Made by a program: the position numbers and the translations under genes | Notes under the pieces: model-generated | What the model saw: the letters and a program-made list of their open reading frames with translations, nothing else | Databases searched by the model: none | Told to the model about the DNA's origin: nothing | Shown: positions 1-7,429 of the stretch, piece after piece | Position numbering within the stretch: position 1 is the stretch's first letter | Layout: every line of letters starts with the position of its first letter | Assembly (NCBI GenBank): GCA_910587545.1 | Contig: CAJUMI010000049.1 | Location: forward strand, 1-18,312 | Length of the DNA: 18,312 nucleotides | Reading direction: 5' to 3' | DNA from: an uncultured Muribaculaceae bacterium | GTDB taxonomy: Bacteria; Bacteroidota; Bacteroidia; Bacteroidales; Muribaculaceae

Positions 1-18
1 AATGGAATCAGTCCTAAT

Positions 19-36
19 TTTTTGAGACCTCAAAAA
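19..36. repeat. Palindrome in the left-edge intergenic region
   Basis: Eight-base arms TTTTTGAG (19-26) and CTCAAAAA (29-36) flank two central bases. Outer bases GTCC (11-14) and GGAC (45-48) could extend the fold. The stem is AT-rich. It could be the terminator of a gene beyond the left edge or an operator; the sequence does not decide. Nothing else is seen in bases 1-60. Confidence 0.35.
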
Positions 37-71
37 GTTTTATCGGACAGCAATACTTTTTTTATTCAATA

Positions 72-104
72 TTTGACATAAACCGGATAAATGATCTATC
101 TTTG
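72..104 (+). promoter_or_regulatory. Bacteroidota-type promoter of the 137-1144 gene
   Basis: A -33 element TTTG (72-75) and a -7 element TATCTTTG (97-104) are separated by 21 bases, matching the known TTTG / TAnnTTTG consensus of Bacteroides sigma-ABfr promoters. Transcription would begin near 108-112. That places the GTG/ATG-like codon at 104 outside the mRNA and supports the ATG at 137 as the true start. Confidence 0.65.
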
Positions 105-136
105 TGTCAATTATTAATATCAACACCGGTTTTGCC

Positions 137-1144
137 ATGAAAAAACTTGTAATTTTGATTTTCGGACTGTTGTTTGCAGCGGGATACCTCGTTTCTCGCG
201 CTCAGTCATCCCAATCTTCTGATGAGACCGCCGATGTCGACTCCACCGTCTCGGTCATAGGATGGTTCTCAAAGTGCGACACCCTCGAATATTGGATCCT
301 TCAGGGTGAGTGGAAAATAGACGGCGCCGACACCTTAAAAACTACCGGTATTGCCACAAAAGTCCGCATCGTAGTTACAGACTCTACCTCCGAAGGGTAT
401 AAGATGGATTATACTTTTCTTGAAATAGAGGGAGACACAATTGAAAACTCTCCGTTAAATAATATCCAGAACCGTATCACCGAAAAACTCGGGCGGAAGA
501 TTATCGGTCACACCGTACATTTCGAGACGGATGAATTGGGCGAGATAACCCGTATCACAAATCTCGATAAAATAAAAAAACAGGTGAAATCACTCTTCAA
601 TTCCGCTATGTCTGAACTTGCATCCATACCTGAAATAAAAGAGGTCAAAAAGTATGGTATCGACATCACAAAACTTGCCGATAAAATAGACTCAGACCAA
701 CTTGTTGAAGGCTACCTCGAAGAACTGAAACTAATGTTTCTGCATCATGGCTCGCGGTTTTACTTAGGCAAAAGATGTGTCCATGAGGATGCTACGGAGA
801 CAAAATATGAGAATGACGTATGCACGACCGTAGGATTCGACTCCGAGGACGGCTCCTACTTCATTGCCACCGATGTTGAGAATATTATACCGCCGTCAGC
901 ATTGAAAGCCGTTCTCGGAGAAGTTGTGGGCACTATGATGAGTGACGATCTGGCTGAAGCCGTAAAAAATGAAATGGATTCTCAGATCAAACTCATAGGC
1001 ATAGTGGGTTCATATCTTCGCAATGAATATCTTGGCGATGGTTGGCCTTATTCGATTTTGAAACAAGAATCATCAACGATCAACGGCCAAGGCAAATTAA
1101 GACAGACATATATGTACCTGGCTTACTACTCCGTCCGCAATTAA
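137..1144 (+). CDS. Secreted protein of unknown function
   Basis: The product has 335 residues if started at the ATG at 137. I chose this start because it opens a classic signal peptide (Lys-Lys, then a hydrophobic core VILIFGLLFAAGYLV, then a likely cleavage after about residue 22-24) and because the promoter at 72-104 lies just upstream. The frame is open further upstream to 104, but that would place residues before the signal peptide. The mature part is hydrophilic, rich in Asp, Glu and Lys, with mixed alpha/beta character and two cysteines in the middle-to-late region (GKRCVHED and NDVCTTVG) that could form a disulfide in the periplasm. I recognise no domain. The gene stands alone; its stop codon overlaps the stop of the convergent gene on the other strand. 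The product is probably periplasmic or cell-surface, but its function is unknown. Confidence 0.8.
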   Translation: MKKLVILIFGLLFAAGYLVSRAQSSQSSDETADVDSTVSVIGWFSKCDTLEYWILQGEWKIDGADTLKTTGIATKVRIVVTDSTSEGYKMDYTFLEIEGDTIENSPLNNIQNRITEKLGRKIIGHTVHFETDELGEITRITNLDKIKKQVKSLFNSAMSELASIPEIKEVKKYGIDITKLADKIDSDQLVEGYLEELKLMFLHHGSRFYLGKRCVHEDATETKYENDVCTTVGFDSEDGSYFIATDVENIIPPSALKAVLGEVVGTMMSDDLAEAVKNEMDSQIKLIGIVGSYLRNEYLGDGWPYSILKQESSTINGQGKLRQTYMYLAYYSVRN

Positions 1145-1890
1145 TCCTTGCGACATACCAGTCGGGCGAGGCCGAACAGATAGCGGCGGAAGCCCGGGCC
1201 GGAAGCCAGAATTCTGTCAAACCAACCCAGATAGGGCGAAAGCATCCTGACAACTAATCCGACATATATCATGGCAAAGAGAGTGCCTGCGCCGATGACA
1301 TTCCACAGCCATCCACCGAAAAAAAGATAGCTGAACGCTATCGCAAGCACCACGAGAGTCGTGTCAACCCATATTTTGATTTTAGCGAAAGGCCGGCCCG
1401 ACACCTGGCTTATGGCTATTGATATGCCTTCGCCTGGCATCGTCACTGACCCGCACCTCACTTCGAAGGCTATGCCGATACCCATTATCGTGCAACCTGC
1501 AAACTGGACGAGCGCCTGCGCGGGCAGTGTCACGCATTCGAGCCCGTCAGTCAGATACATGTTGAGGTCGATCAGCTGACCGAAAACAGCCCCTATCACA
1601 AGTTGGAACAGCTGCACAGGCTCGAATCTGCGGCGCAGGACCGCTATCTGACACAGTACAAGCACAAAATTCATTATGATGGTATAGTCTCCGATCGACA
1701 GATCGGGAACCATACCCTTTTCGCCGGCAAGCGAAAACACAAACGGCAGAGAGGATATCACACTGCTGCCGAGACACGACCTCACACAAAAAGCCACTCC
1801 CAATGTCATCAGGTATAATGAGATCAGGAGCAGTAAGTGTTGCCGGATAAAATATATTGTCTTTCCCTTCAGATCTACTTTATTATCCAA
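1141..1890 (-). CDS. YczE/YitT-like integral membrane protein
   Basis: The product has 249 residues with about five or six hydrophobic segments (roughly residues 15-36, 66-86, 93-112, 122-144, 173-192 and 195-217). It begins with a Lys-rich cytoplasmic stretch and ends in a basic tail. The layout and the conserved-looking patch GSVTMPGEGISIAISQ (147-162) resemble the YczE/YyaS/YitT family of bacterial membrane proteins, whose transport substrate is not established. It is the last gene of the minus-strand unit that begins at purT, 11 bases after pyrD. Its stop codon shares the bases TTAA at 1141-1144 with the stop of the convergent gene. The family call rests on overall resemblance; a specific role cannot be read from the sequence. 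Confidence 0.75.
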   Translation of the reverse strand: MDNKVDLKGKTIYFIRQHLLLLISLYLMTLGVAFCVRSCLGSSVISSLPFVFSLAGEKGMVPDLSIGDYTIIMNFVLVLCQIAVLRRRFEPVQLFQLVIGAVFGQLIDLNMYLTDGLECVTLPAQALVQFAGCTIMGIGIAFEVRCGSVTMPGEGISIAISQVSGRPFAKIKIWVDTTLVVLAIAFSYLFFGGWLWNVIGAGTLFAMIYVGLVVRMLSPYLGWFDRILASGPGFRRYLFGLARLVCRKD

Positions 1891-1901
1891 TGCTTTTGAA
1901 T

Positions 1902-2807
1902 TTAGATTATACCTGTCAGTTCGTTGATGTCTTTCACTCCCTGACGCTCGCAGTATTCGGTGATCTCGTCGATGATCTTCATCGTCACCGACGGATCGAT
2001 GAAATTGGCGGTTCCGACTTCGATAGCACGCGCGCCGGCCATGATGAACTCGAGGGCATCACGACCGTTCATGATACCGCCGAGGCCGATCACCGGGATC
2101 GACACTGCTTTTGCCACCTGCCAGACCATGCGCACGGCTATCGGCCTGACAGCCGCGCCCGACAGTCCGCCTGTAACAGTCGACAGATAAGGCCTGCGGC
2201 GTTCTACGTCTACCGCCATGCCGAGCAGGGTATTGATAAGCGAGACGCTGTCGGCTCCGGCATCCTCGACCGCACGGGCGATGTCGGCGATAGACGTGAC
2301 ATTGGGCGAAAGCTTCACTATCATGTGACGCGCCCATGCCTTTCTGACGGCCGATGTCACCTCTGCCGCTCCATCGCAGGTCGTACCGTAGGCCATGCCG
2401 CCCTGCTTCACATTTGGACAGGAAATATTGATCTCGACAGCATTGATCTTGTCAAGCTCACTGAGCTTTTCACACACCGCTACATAATCCTTGATACACT
2501 TGCCCGACACATTCACTATTATCTCAGAGTCATAGCGGCGTATGCGCGGATAGATGTGTTCGATGAAATAGTCGACCCCTTTGTTCTGTAGGCCGACAGC
2601 GTTTAACATACCCGACGGCGTCTCCGCCATACGCGGATAGTCGTTGCCTTCGCGAGGCTCGAGAGTCGTTCCTTTGACTATGAAACCGCCCAAGCGGTTG
2701 AGATCTACAAAGTCGGCATATTCTTCGCCATAACCGAATGTTCCCGACGCGGTCAGCACCGGATTTTTCAGTTTCAGATCTCCAAGTTCAACCGATAGAT
2801 TTACCAT
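1902..2807 (-). CDS. pyrD: Dihydroorotate dehydrogenase B, catalytic subunit
   Basis: This 301-residue FMN TIM-barrel enzyme oxidises dihydroorotate to orotate, the fourth step of UMP synthesis, in the cytoplasm. Visible hallmarks are the N-terminal substrate/FMN region (NPVLTASGTFGYG, 15-27), VGLQNKG (71-77), the class 1 active-site motif NISCPN with catalytic Cys130, VKLSPNVT and the phosphate-binding IGLGGI. A catalytic Cys, rather than Ser, marks class 1; pairing with PyrK makes it the NAD-dependent type 1B heterotetramer. The start codon overlaps the end of pyrK by seven bases, so the two subunits are probably translationally coupled, which fits their fixed stoichiometry. Length is normal for the family. 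Confidence 0.96.
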   Translation of the reverse strand: MVNLSVELGDLKLKNPVLTASGTFGYGEEYADFVDLNRLGGFIVKGTTLEPREGNDYPRMAETPSGMLNAVGLQNKGVDYFIEHIYPRIRRYDSEIIVNVSGKCIKDYVAVCEKLSELDKINAVEINISCPNVKQGGMAYGTTCDGAAEVTSAVRKAWARHMIVKLSPNVTSIADIARAVEDAGADSVSLINTLLGMAVDVERRRPYLSTVTGGLSGAAVRPIAVRMVWQVAKAVSIPVIGLGGIMNGRDALEFIMAGARAIEVGTANFIDPSVTMKIIDEITEYCERQGVKDINELTGII

Positions 2808-3583
2808 GGCAATTCTTTTGTATTAAACACCGGTCCGTCGGTGCAGACACACACATTATGGCCGTCGGCCTTCTTTTCCACACAGCACAGGCAAGCCCCC
2901 AGACCGCAGGCCATGCGGTTTTCGAGCGACACCTCGCAGTCGGTTTTCTTTTCTTTTGCGACCGCGGCCACAGCCTTCATCATAGGCATAGGCCCGCAGC
3001 AGTATATTCTGTCATAATGGCCGTCAAAGGCGCTGTTGCCGGTGATAAGACCCTTTTCGCCCGCTGTGCCGTCCTCGGTCGAGCAATACACCCTGCCGAT
3101 TCTCTCGAATTCATCAAGCATCAGTAGATCATTGGCCGACCGTGCGCCGAGCAGAAATTCAGGCTCGCATCCGGCCTGACGCAGCACATGACCAAGATAG
3201 AGCAGGGGAGCCACACCGACGCCGCCGCCCACGAGCAACAGCCTGTCGGTTGCTTTCACATCAGTTCCGAACCCCCGGCCGAGCGGCAGGATGACATTTA
3301 TTACCTGCCCGACAACAGCAGCCGTCAGATTACGTGTGCCATCTCCGGCCTTGCGGACCAGAAGCCACAAGGAGTTTGATTTATCGTCAACGAAATTGAC
3401 CGAAATCGGACGACGCAGATAGGTCGTCTTGGAGTCTGCGACCTCAACCTGCACAAACTGGCCGGCTTTGATCGGCGGCAACTTGGACCCGTCGGTGGGT
3501 ACAAGTTTCAGCAACCCGTACGATGATCCGAGAGCAGTGTTCCCGGTCACAGTCATATCGAGCATGTATTTTTTATTTTCCAT
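2801..3583 (-). CDS. pyrK: Dihydroorotate dehydrogenase B, electron transfer subunit
   Basis: The product has 260 residues, the normal length. It carries electrons from the FMN of PyrD to NAD+ through FAD and a [2Fe-2S] cluster. Domains in order: a ferredoxin-reductase-like FAD-binding barrel (about 8-105, with the flavin motif RRPISV at 58-62), an NAD-binding Rossmann part (LLLVGGGVGVAPLLYL from about 115, and YCCGPMPMM near 194-202), and a C-terminal cluster loop with Cys226, Cys231, Cys234 and probably Cys247. This spacing agrees with the known PyrK cluster pattern. It lies one base after menA and overlaps pyrD, so it belongs to the same minus-strand unit. In this arrangement electrons go to NAD+ rather than directly to quinone, although the quinone gene menA is adjacent. 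Confidence 0.95.
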   Translation of the reverse strand: MENKKYMLDMTVTGNTALGSSYGLLKLVPTDGSKLPPIKAGQFVQVEVADSKTTYLRRPISVNFVDDKSNSLWLLVRKAGDGTRNLTAAVVGQVINVILPLGRGFGTDVKATDRLLLVGGGVGVAPLLYLGHVLRQAGCEPEFLLGARSANDLLMLDEFERIGRVYCSTEDGTAGEKGLITGNSAFDGHYDRIYCCGPMPMMKAVAAVAKEKKTDCEVSLENRMACGLGACLCCVEKKADGHNVCVCTDGPVFNTKELPW

Positions 3584-3584
3584 A

Positions 3585-4475
3585 TTAAAGATTGGTTATC
3601 TTAAAAATTGAGACGAACAGAAAAGTCAGAGCAAATAGCAGCATGATGCCGGCGGTCGCGCCCAACAGTCTGTTGAGTTTCGCTCCGTCGTTACGGACAA
3701 GACGCACATACAGGCAGATCTGCAGATACAGGAAAAAGCCGACGATGCCTATGATCTTAGCGTCGCTTGCCGCGTTCCAGACCTCAGCCATCATTACTAT
3801 GGCCACAAGTCCGTTGACAAGATAGATGACCGACATGGCTTTTCGGCCCCATTTCACGCACAGAGTTATCTTGCCTACCTCGCGGTCGTCATTAACGTCG
3901 CGGTAATTATTTACAATAAGCACATTAGCGCCTAACAGGCCCATCGAAAGAGAAGCGATGGCGACATCTGTGCTCCACCTGCCGCACATAAGATAATAAG
4001 TCATGTTGACGGGTATGATGCCGAAGAACATTATCACGGCCGCTTCCCCGAGTCCGTGACGGGAAAGCGGGTAGGGCCCAGCGCTGTAGGCGAGCACTCC
4101 GATAGCGATCATCAGACCTAAAGCGATCAGCCAATAGCCGCCCCAATATATCAGTGAGCATCCGACAGCACATGCGAGAGCAAGCACTCCAAAAGTCGCG
4201 TTCCTCATCGCACGCGCGCTGAGATCGCCCTCTGTCACACCCCGCCTCGGACCGACTCTGCCGGCCTTGTCAAGACCTGCCTTGAAGTCATAGTACTCGT
4301 TAGCGAAATTCGATGATATCTGCGCAAGCACCGCAAACAGCAGGCACAGCCAGCCGGGAAGCCACTGAGCCGATCCGTCGAGGTGTGCGAACGCGAACGC
4401 GCAGAATACCCCGGCCACCGACACCGGAAGGGTACGTAGCCTCATCGCCTCTATCCATGCTTTGACAGCCTTCAT
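3585..4475 (-). CDS. menA: 1,4-dihydroxy-2-naphthoate polyprenyltransferase
   Basis: The product has 296 residues from the ATG at 4475. The frame is open to a TTG codon at 4490, but that would overlap the previous gene, so the ATG is preferred (8-base gap). This UbiA-superfamily integral membrane enzyme attaches the polyprenyl chain to 1,4-dihydroxy-2-naphthoate in menaquinone synthesis. Both Asp-rich, Mg-prenyl-diphosphate binding motifs are present: NEYYDFKAGLD (59-69) and NNYRDVNDD (189-197). In between, YSAGPYPLSRHGLGE and about eight hydrophobic helices fit MenA rather than UbiA. Menaquinone is the respiratory quinone expected in this phylum. The gene sits between an unknown small ORF and pyrK, with almost no spacing on either side. 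Confidence 0.92.
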   Translation of the reverse strand: MKAVKAWIEAMRLRTLPVSVAGVFCAFAFAHLDGSAQWLPGWLCLLFAVLAQISSNFANEYYDFKAGLDKAGRVGPRRGVTEGDLSARAMRNATFGVLALACAVGCSLIYWGGYWLIALGLMIAIGVLAYSAGPYPLSRHGLGEAAVIMFFGIIPVNMTYYLMCGRWSTDVAIASLSMGLLGANVLIVNNYRDVNDDREVGKITLCVKWGRKAMSVIYLVNGLVAIVMMAEVWNAASDAKIIGIVGFFLYLQICLYVRLVRNDGAKLNRLLGATAGIMLLFALTFLFVSIFKITNL

Positions 4476-4483
4476 GTTAACCG

Positions 4484-4840
4484 TCAGCAAAATCCCGCAA
4501 GAAACGCAAATTCATCGGCCACACGCCTAAGCTCGCAGACAAGACGACGCAACGACTCCTCGCTCGCCTTTACATCGCAAATCCGGTTGTCTACAAAAAG
4601 ACTCAGTCCGACATCCTGCTTTAGCGGGCATTCGTTTTCACGCGCAACCGCACATTCGTTCAGACGTGCGGCCAACGCTCCGAAATCCTCTTTTGAGGCC
4701 GGCAGTTCGCCATCCTCTATAGAATCGTCGGTCGCGAAGCGATAATATATTCTGTCAGGAGTAAGCGCTATGTCTGCGCGCGCGACATCGGCCACACGCA
4801 TCATGACCGTAAGACGGCGACACTCTTTTCGATCGTTCAT
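4484..4840 (-). CDS. Small unknown protein coupled to purT
   Basis: The product has 118 residues. Its ATG overlaps the purT stop in an ATGA junction (4837-4840), a strong sign that it is real and translationally coupled; it ends 8 bases before menA. It has no signal peptide and no membrane segment. It is acidic to neutral, with six cysteines spread along the chain (in ECRR, NECAV, NECPL, RICDV, LVCEL and GFC-end), which is many for a short cytoplasmic protein, and a C-terminal stretch that looks helical (about 90-115). The middle (IALTPDRIYYRF, SLFVDNRICDV) looks like beta strands. I do not recognise a family. Possible roles include a small regulatory or metal-binding partner, but nothing in the sequence proves this. 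Confidence 0.75.
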   Translation of the reverse strand: MNDRKECRRLTVMMRVADVARADIALTPDRIYYRFATDDSIEDGELPASKEDFGALAARLNECAVARENECPLKQDVGLSLFVDNRICDVKASEESLRRLVCELRRVADEFAFLAGFC

Positions 4841-6030
4841 TTGCGGGGAAGCACGTTGACTTTCAGTTTCTCGTAAGCGCGCTCGGCTTTGTCGCGGGCG
4901 GCCTCTACGCTTTCGTCCGTAGCAAGGATCACGGCCATACGGCGATGACCCTTGATCTCTGGCTTGCCGAAAATTCGCATCTGCACGCCGGGCTCTGAAA
5001 GCACATTTTCAAGATTGTCAAATTCGATCTGGTCTGTATCGCCTTCGACAACGACCGCACGCGACGCCGAAGGTCCGTAGAAACGTATGGCCGGGATCGG
5101 CAAGCCGAGCAATGCACGGGCGTGAAGGGCAAATTCGCTCATATCCTGAGAGATCATCGTCACCATGCCTGTGTCGTGTGGACGGGGCGACACCTCGCTG
5201 AAGATCACTTCATCATCCTTGACAAACAGCTCGACGCCGAATATACCATAGCCGCCGAGGGCGTCAGTTACCTTTTTTGCTATGGACTGAGCGCTTTCAA
5301 GCGCTTTGGAACTCATCGGCTGGGGCTGCCATGAATAGCGGTAGTCACCATCGATCTGAATATGACCGATAGGCTCGCAGAACACAGTTCCGGCCAGATT
5401 GCGGACAGTCAGAAGAGTGATTTCATAATCAAAATCCACAAAACCTTCGACGATCACGCGTCCGGCTCCTGCGCGACCGCCTTCCTGAGCGATCGTCCAG
5501 CTATGTTCGATGTCCTCGGTTTTCTTAATGACCGACTGACCGTGACCCGAAGAACTCATGATCGGTTTAACGACACAAGGTATGCCGATTTCCTCGACCG
5601 CCTGTCTGAACTCATCGTAAGTAGATGCGAAACGGTAGTTGGAAGTTTTCACCCCAAGCTCTTCAGCCGCAAGACGACGTATGCCTTCGCGGTTCATTGT
5701 CAGCCATGCTGCGCGGGCGGTCGGTGTAACATTATAGCCTTCCTTCTCGAGTTCGAGCAATGTAGTAGTTGCGATAGCTTCTATTTCGGGAATAATATGA
5801 TCGGGTTTCTCGAGCTCGATCACGCGGCGAAGTTCCTCGCCGTCAAGCATGTTGAATACATACGACCTATGGGCGGCCTGCATCGCCGGAGCATTCGGAT
5901 ATTTATCACATGCGACGACTTCCACGCCATAACGCTGAAGCTCCATCGCTACTTCTTTTCCTAACTCACCGCTGCCGAGCAGCAGGGCTTTGCGACCGAC
6001 CGGGGTCATTACTGATCCAATTTTTGCCAT
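4837..6030 (-). CDS. purT: Formate-dependent phosphoribosylglycinamide formyltransferase (GART 2)
   Basis: The product has 397 residues. It makes formyl-GAR from GAR, formate and ATP, the third step of purine synthesis, without needing formyl-tetrahydrofolate. I start it at the ATG at 6030, which begins MAKIGSVMTPVGRKALLLGS and gives the usual length (about 392). The frame is open to 6087 but that adds an unlikely hydrophobic leader lying upstream of the promoter. Hallmarks: a nucleotide-binding GSGELGKEV near the N terminus, the ATP-grasp domain with PCVVKPIMSSSGHGQS, and the metal-binding end EVSPRPHDTGMVTM. It is the first gene of the minus-strand unit, has a -7 box 31 bases upstream, and overlaps the next small ORF. 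Confidence 0.95.
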   Translation of the reverse strand: MAKIGSVMTPVGRKALLLGSGELGKEVAMELQRYGVEVVACDKYPNAPAMQAAHRSYVFNMLDGEELRRVIELEKPDHIIPEIEAIATTTLLELEKEGYNVTPTARAAWLTMNREGIRRLAAEELGVKTSNYRFASTYDEFRQAVEEIGIPCVVKPIMSSSGHGQSVIKKTEDIEHSWTIAQEGGRAGAGRVIVEGFVDFDYEITLLTVRNLAGTVFCEPIGHIQIDGDYRYSWQPQPMSSKALESAQSIAKKVTDALGGYGIFGVELFVKDDEVIFSEVSPRPHDTGMVTMISQDMSEFALHARALLGLPIPAIRFYGPSASRAVVVEGDTDQIEFDNLENVLSEPGVQMRIFGKPEIKGHRRMAVILATDESVEAARDKAERAYEKLKVNVLPRK

Positions 6031-6060
6031 AATAATTTTTAAGTGAAAGATAATGCTTTG

Positions 6061-6068
6061 CAAAATTA
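6061..6068 (-). promoter_or_regulatory. -7 box upstream of purT and its gene unit
   Basis: On the minus strand this reads TAATTTTG, a full match to TAnnTTTG, 31 bases before the purT ATG. The best -33 candidate, ATTG at 6085-6088, is only 16 bases away (19-21 is usual), so the upstream element is weak. It probably drives purT and the five genes behind it. Confidence 0.5.
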
Positions 6069-6135
6069 CAAAAAATAATTGTAGCAATAACCCTCACCGA
6101 CCACAATATTGGATCTGCAATCGCGGGGAGAAACC

Positions 6136-6483
6136 TTAGGTGAGCAGTTTGCCGACGACTACCGCATTGTTGCGCATGCTGTCGTGTGACGAGTAAAGCA
6201 ATGTCACGGTTCCATGCTCATCGACTGTTTTCTTCAGAGCCGGGAATGCGGGATTGTTTTTCAGCTCCTCGGCATACCTTTTCTCGAACTCGGGCCATCG
6301 ACCGTCTGGATCGGCGTGAAACCACTCTCGCAACTCCGTGCTCGGAGCGATGTCCTTGTCCCACATATCATAGGTGAATGTCTCGTGAGAAAGTCCACGC
6401 GGCCAAAGGCGATCGACATAGATGCGGAAACCGTCGTCCGGACCGGCCTTGTCGTATGCTCTTTTCAAAAATAATTTAGTCAT
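6136..6483 (-). CDS. DUF488 (YeaO-like) protein
   Basis: The product has 115 residues, a normal length. The segment YVDRLWPRG (22-30), the following KD..PS..LR.WFHADP pattern and the closing VTLLYSSHD are characteristic of the DUF488/YeaO family. The biochemical role of that family is not established; I claim none. It is cytoplasmic (no signal peptide or membrane segment). It is read on the same strand as purT but is separated from it by 105 bases that contain a purT promoter, so it may be co-transcribed only by readthrough. It is divergent from the ECF sigma gene, with 290 bases of AT-rich DNA between them. Confidence 0.88.
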   Translation of the reverse strand: MTKLFLKRAYDKAGPDDGFRIYVDRLWPRGLSHETFTYDMWDKDIAPSTELREWFHADPDGRWPEFEKRYAEELKNNPAFPALKKTVDEHGTVTLLYSSHDSMRNNAVVVGKLLT

Positions 6484-6498
6484 ATTAATCCTATCGGG

Positions 6499-6593
6499 TT
6501 ACATGTCATTTGTAATAACGTTTCCGTCCTGAAAAGGTTGTTTCTTTCGGGTTAAAATCGCACAAATGTCCCATTGTAACAATTATGTAACAA
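6499..6593. repeat. TGTAA-type repeats in the sigma factor upstream region
   Basis: TTACA (6499-6503) and TGTAA (6511-6515) form an inverted repeat with a 7-base spacer. Two direct copies of TGTAACAA follow at 6575-6582 and 6586-6593, eleven bases apart, about one helical turn. The region lies between two divergent genes, so a DNA-binding protein could use these sites. In AT-rich DNA such matches can also arise by chance. Confidence 0.3.
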
Positions 6594-6656
6594 ATATATT
6601 GCCTTTATAATATTTTGTTAATTAATAAATTACACCGGATATTATACAAATATCCA

Positions 6657-6714
6657 TACATTTGCAATTGTTAACATTAAAATTTTTTGAATAATTTTCC
6701 ACGTCGTAATTTTG
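6657..6714 (+). promoter_or_regulatory. Two candidate -7 boxes for the ECF sigma gene
   Basis: TACATTTG (6657-6664) and TAATTTTG (6707-6714) both match TAnnTTTG. The second has a TTTG at 6686-6689, 17 bases upstream, slightly short of the usual 19-21, and leaves a leader of about 55 bases. The first has no good -33 partner. The second is the better candidate. Confidence 0.45.
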
Positions 6715-6773
6715 GGGCGTGAACATGAAGCATCAACGACTTTAGACTGTAAAAAACAATAAAAATTACTACA

Positions 6774-7277
6774 ATGGGATCTGACAAATTTCAATCAAAA
6801 CTTATGGATTTGCAAAGCAATATGCTCAACTTTGCCTATATGCTCACATCAAATCGTGACGATGCCTATGATCTTCTCCAGGACACAACCCTCAAAGCGC
6901 TCGACAACGAGGAGAAGTTTGCCGAAAACACTAATTTCAAGGGCTGGGTCTTCACCATCATGCGCAACATTTTCTTAAACAATTACCGCCGTGTCGGCCG
7001 TGCCAAAGCTTTTGTTGATACAACCGACAATCTCTATCATCTCAACCTCGCTCATGACTCAGGTGTTGAATCTCCCGAAGGCACGTTCAGCGTGGCAGAG
7101 ATTTCAGATGCCATCAATGAATTCGAGGATGACTTCCGCATTCCCTTCTCAATGCACGTCGCAGGATACAAATACGACGAGATCTCCGAACACATGAACT
7201 TGCCGCTCGGCACCGTCAAGAGCCGCATCTTCACAGCCCGCAAAAGACTGCAAACGCGCTTTGCCGACTACCGATGA
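6774..7277 (+). CDS. ECF-family RNA polymerase sigma factor
   Basis: The product has 167 residues, typical for the group. Region 2 (about 15-75) shows the core-binding and -10 recognition pattern, with DAYDLLQDTTLKAL and then FKGWVFTIMRNIFLNNYRR. Region 4 (about 108-163) holds the helix-turn-helix YDEISEHMNLPLGTVKSRIFTARKRL that reads the -35 element. The linker between them is short and there is no extra C-terminal domain. No anti-sigma factor or TonB-receptor gene follows; the next gene is convergent. The factor must therefore be controlled by a distant partner, by its own synthesis, or by the upstream repeats. It is a single-gene transcript ended by the hairpin at 7365-7398. The exact ECF subgroup cannot be fixed by eye. 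Confidence 0.93.
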   Translation: MGSDKFQSKLMDLQSNMLNFAYMLTSNRDDAYDLLQDTTLKALDNEEKFAENTNFKGWVFTIMRNIFLNNYRRVGRAKAFVDTTDNLYHLNLAHDSGVESPEGTFSVAEISDAINEFEDDFRIPFSMHVAGYKYDEISEHMNLPLGTVKSRIFTARKRLQTRFADYR

Positions 7278-7364
7278 CAAGTCATCCTAAGATCCTCGCT
7301 AAACACACATATTTATCTATCGGACTAAAGCCAACGCCGATTTATTGAATTGATTCTAAAGATA

Positions 7365-7398
7365 GCGCCCGCGTTACTCGAAATGGTAACGCGGGCGC
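7365..7398. terminator. Perfect hairpin between convergent genes
   Basis: Two 13-base arms, GCGCCCGCGTTAC (7365-7377) and GTAACGCGGGCGC (7386-7398), pair without mismatch around an 8-base loop. It lies 88 bases after the sigma gene and 32 bases after the pullulanase stop on the other strand. On the minus strand the stem is followed by TATCTTT, a modest U-run; the plus side has none. It probably ends both transcripts, better for pulA. Confidence 0.75.
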
Positions 7399-7429
7399 AA
7401 GTTGTTCGGAGCCTACCGGGCTATATGGC

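Noticed and set aside
5362..5964. A 200-codon open frame opposite purT
   Set aside because: It lies entirely within a clear purT gene and has no independent support.
6484..6773. A tRNA or small RNA in the 290-base AT-rich gap
   Set aside because: No cloverleaf, CCA end or strong hairpin with a U-run can be seen; only promoter-like and repeat elements.
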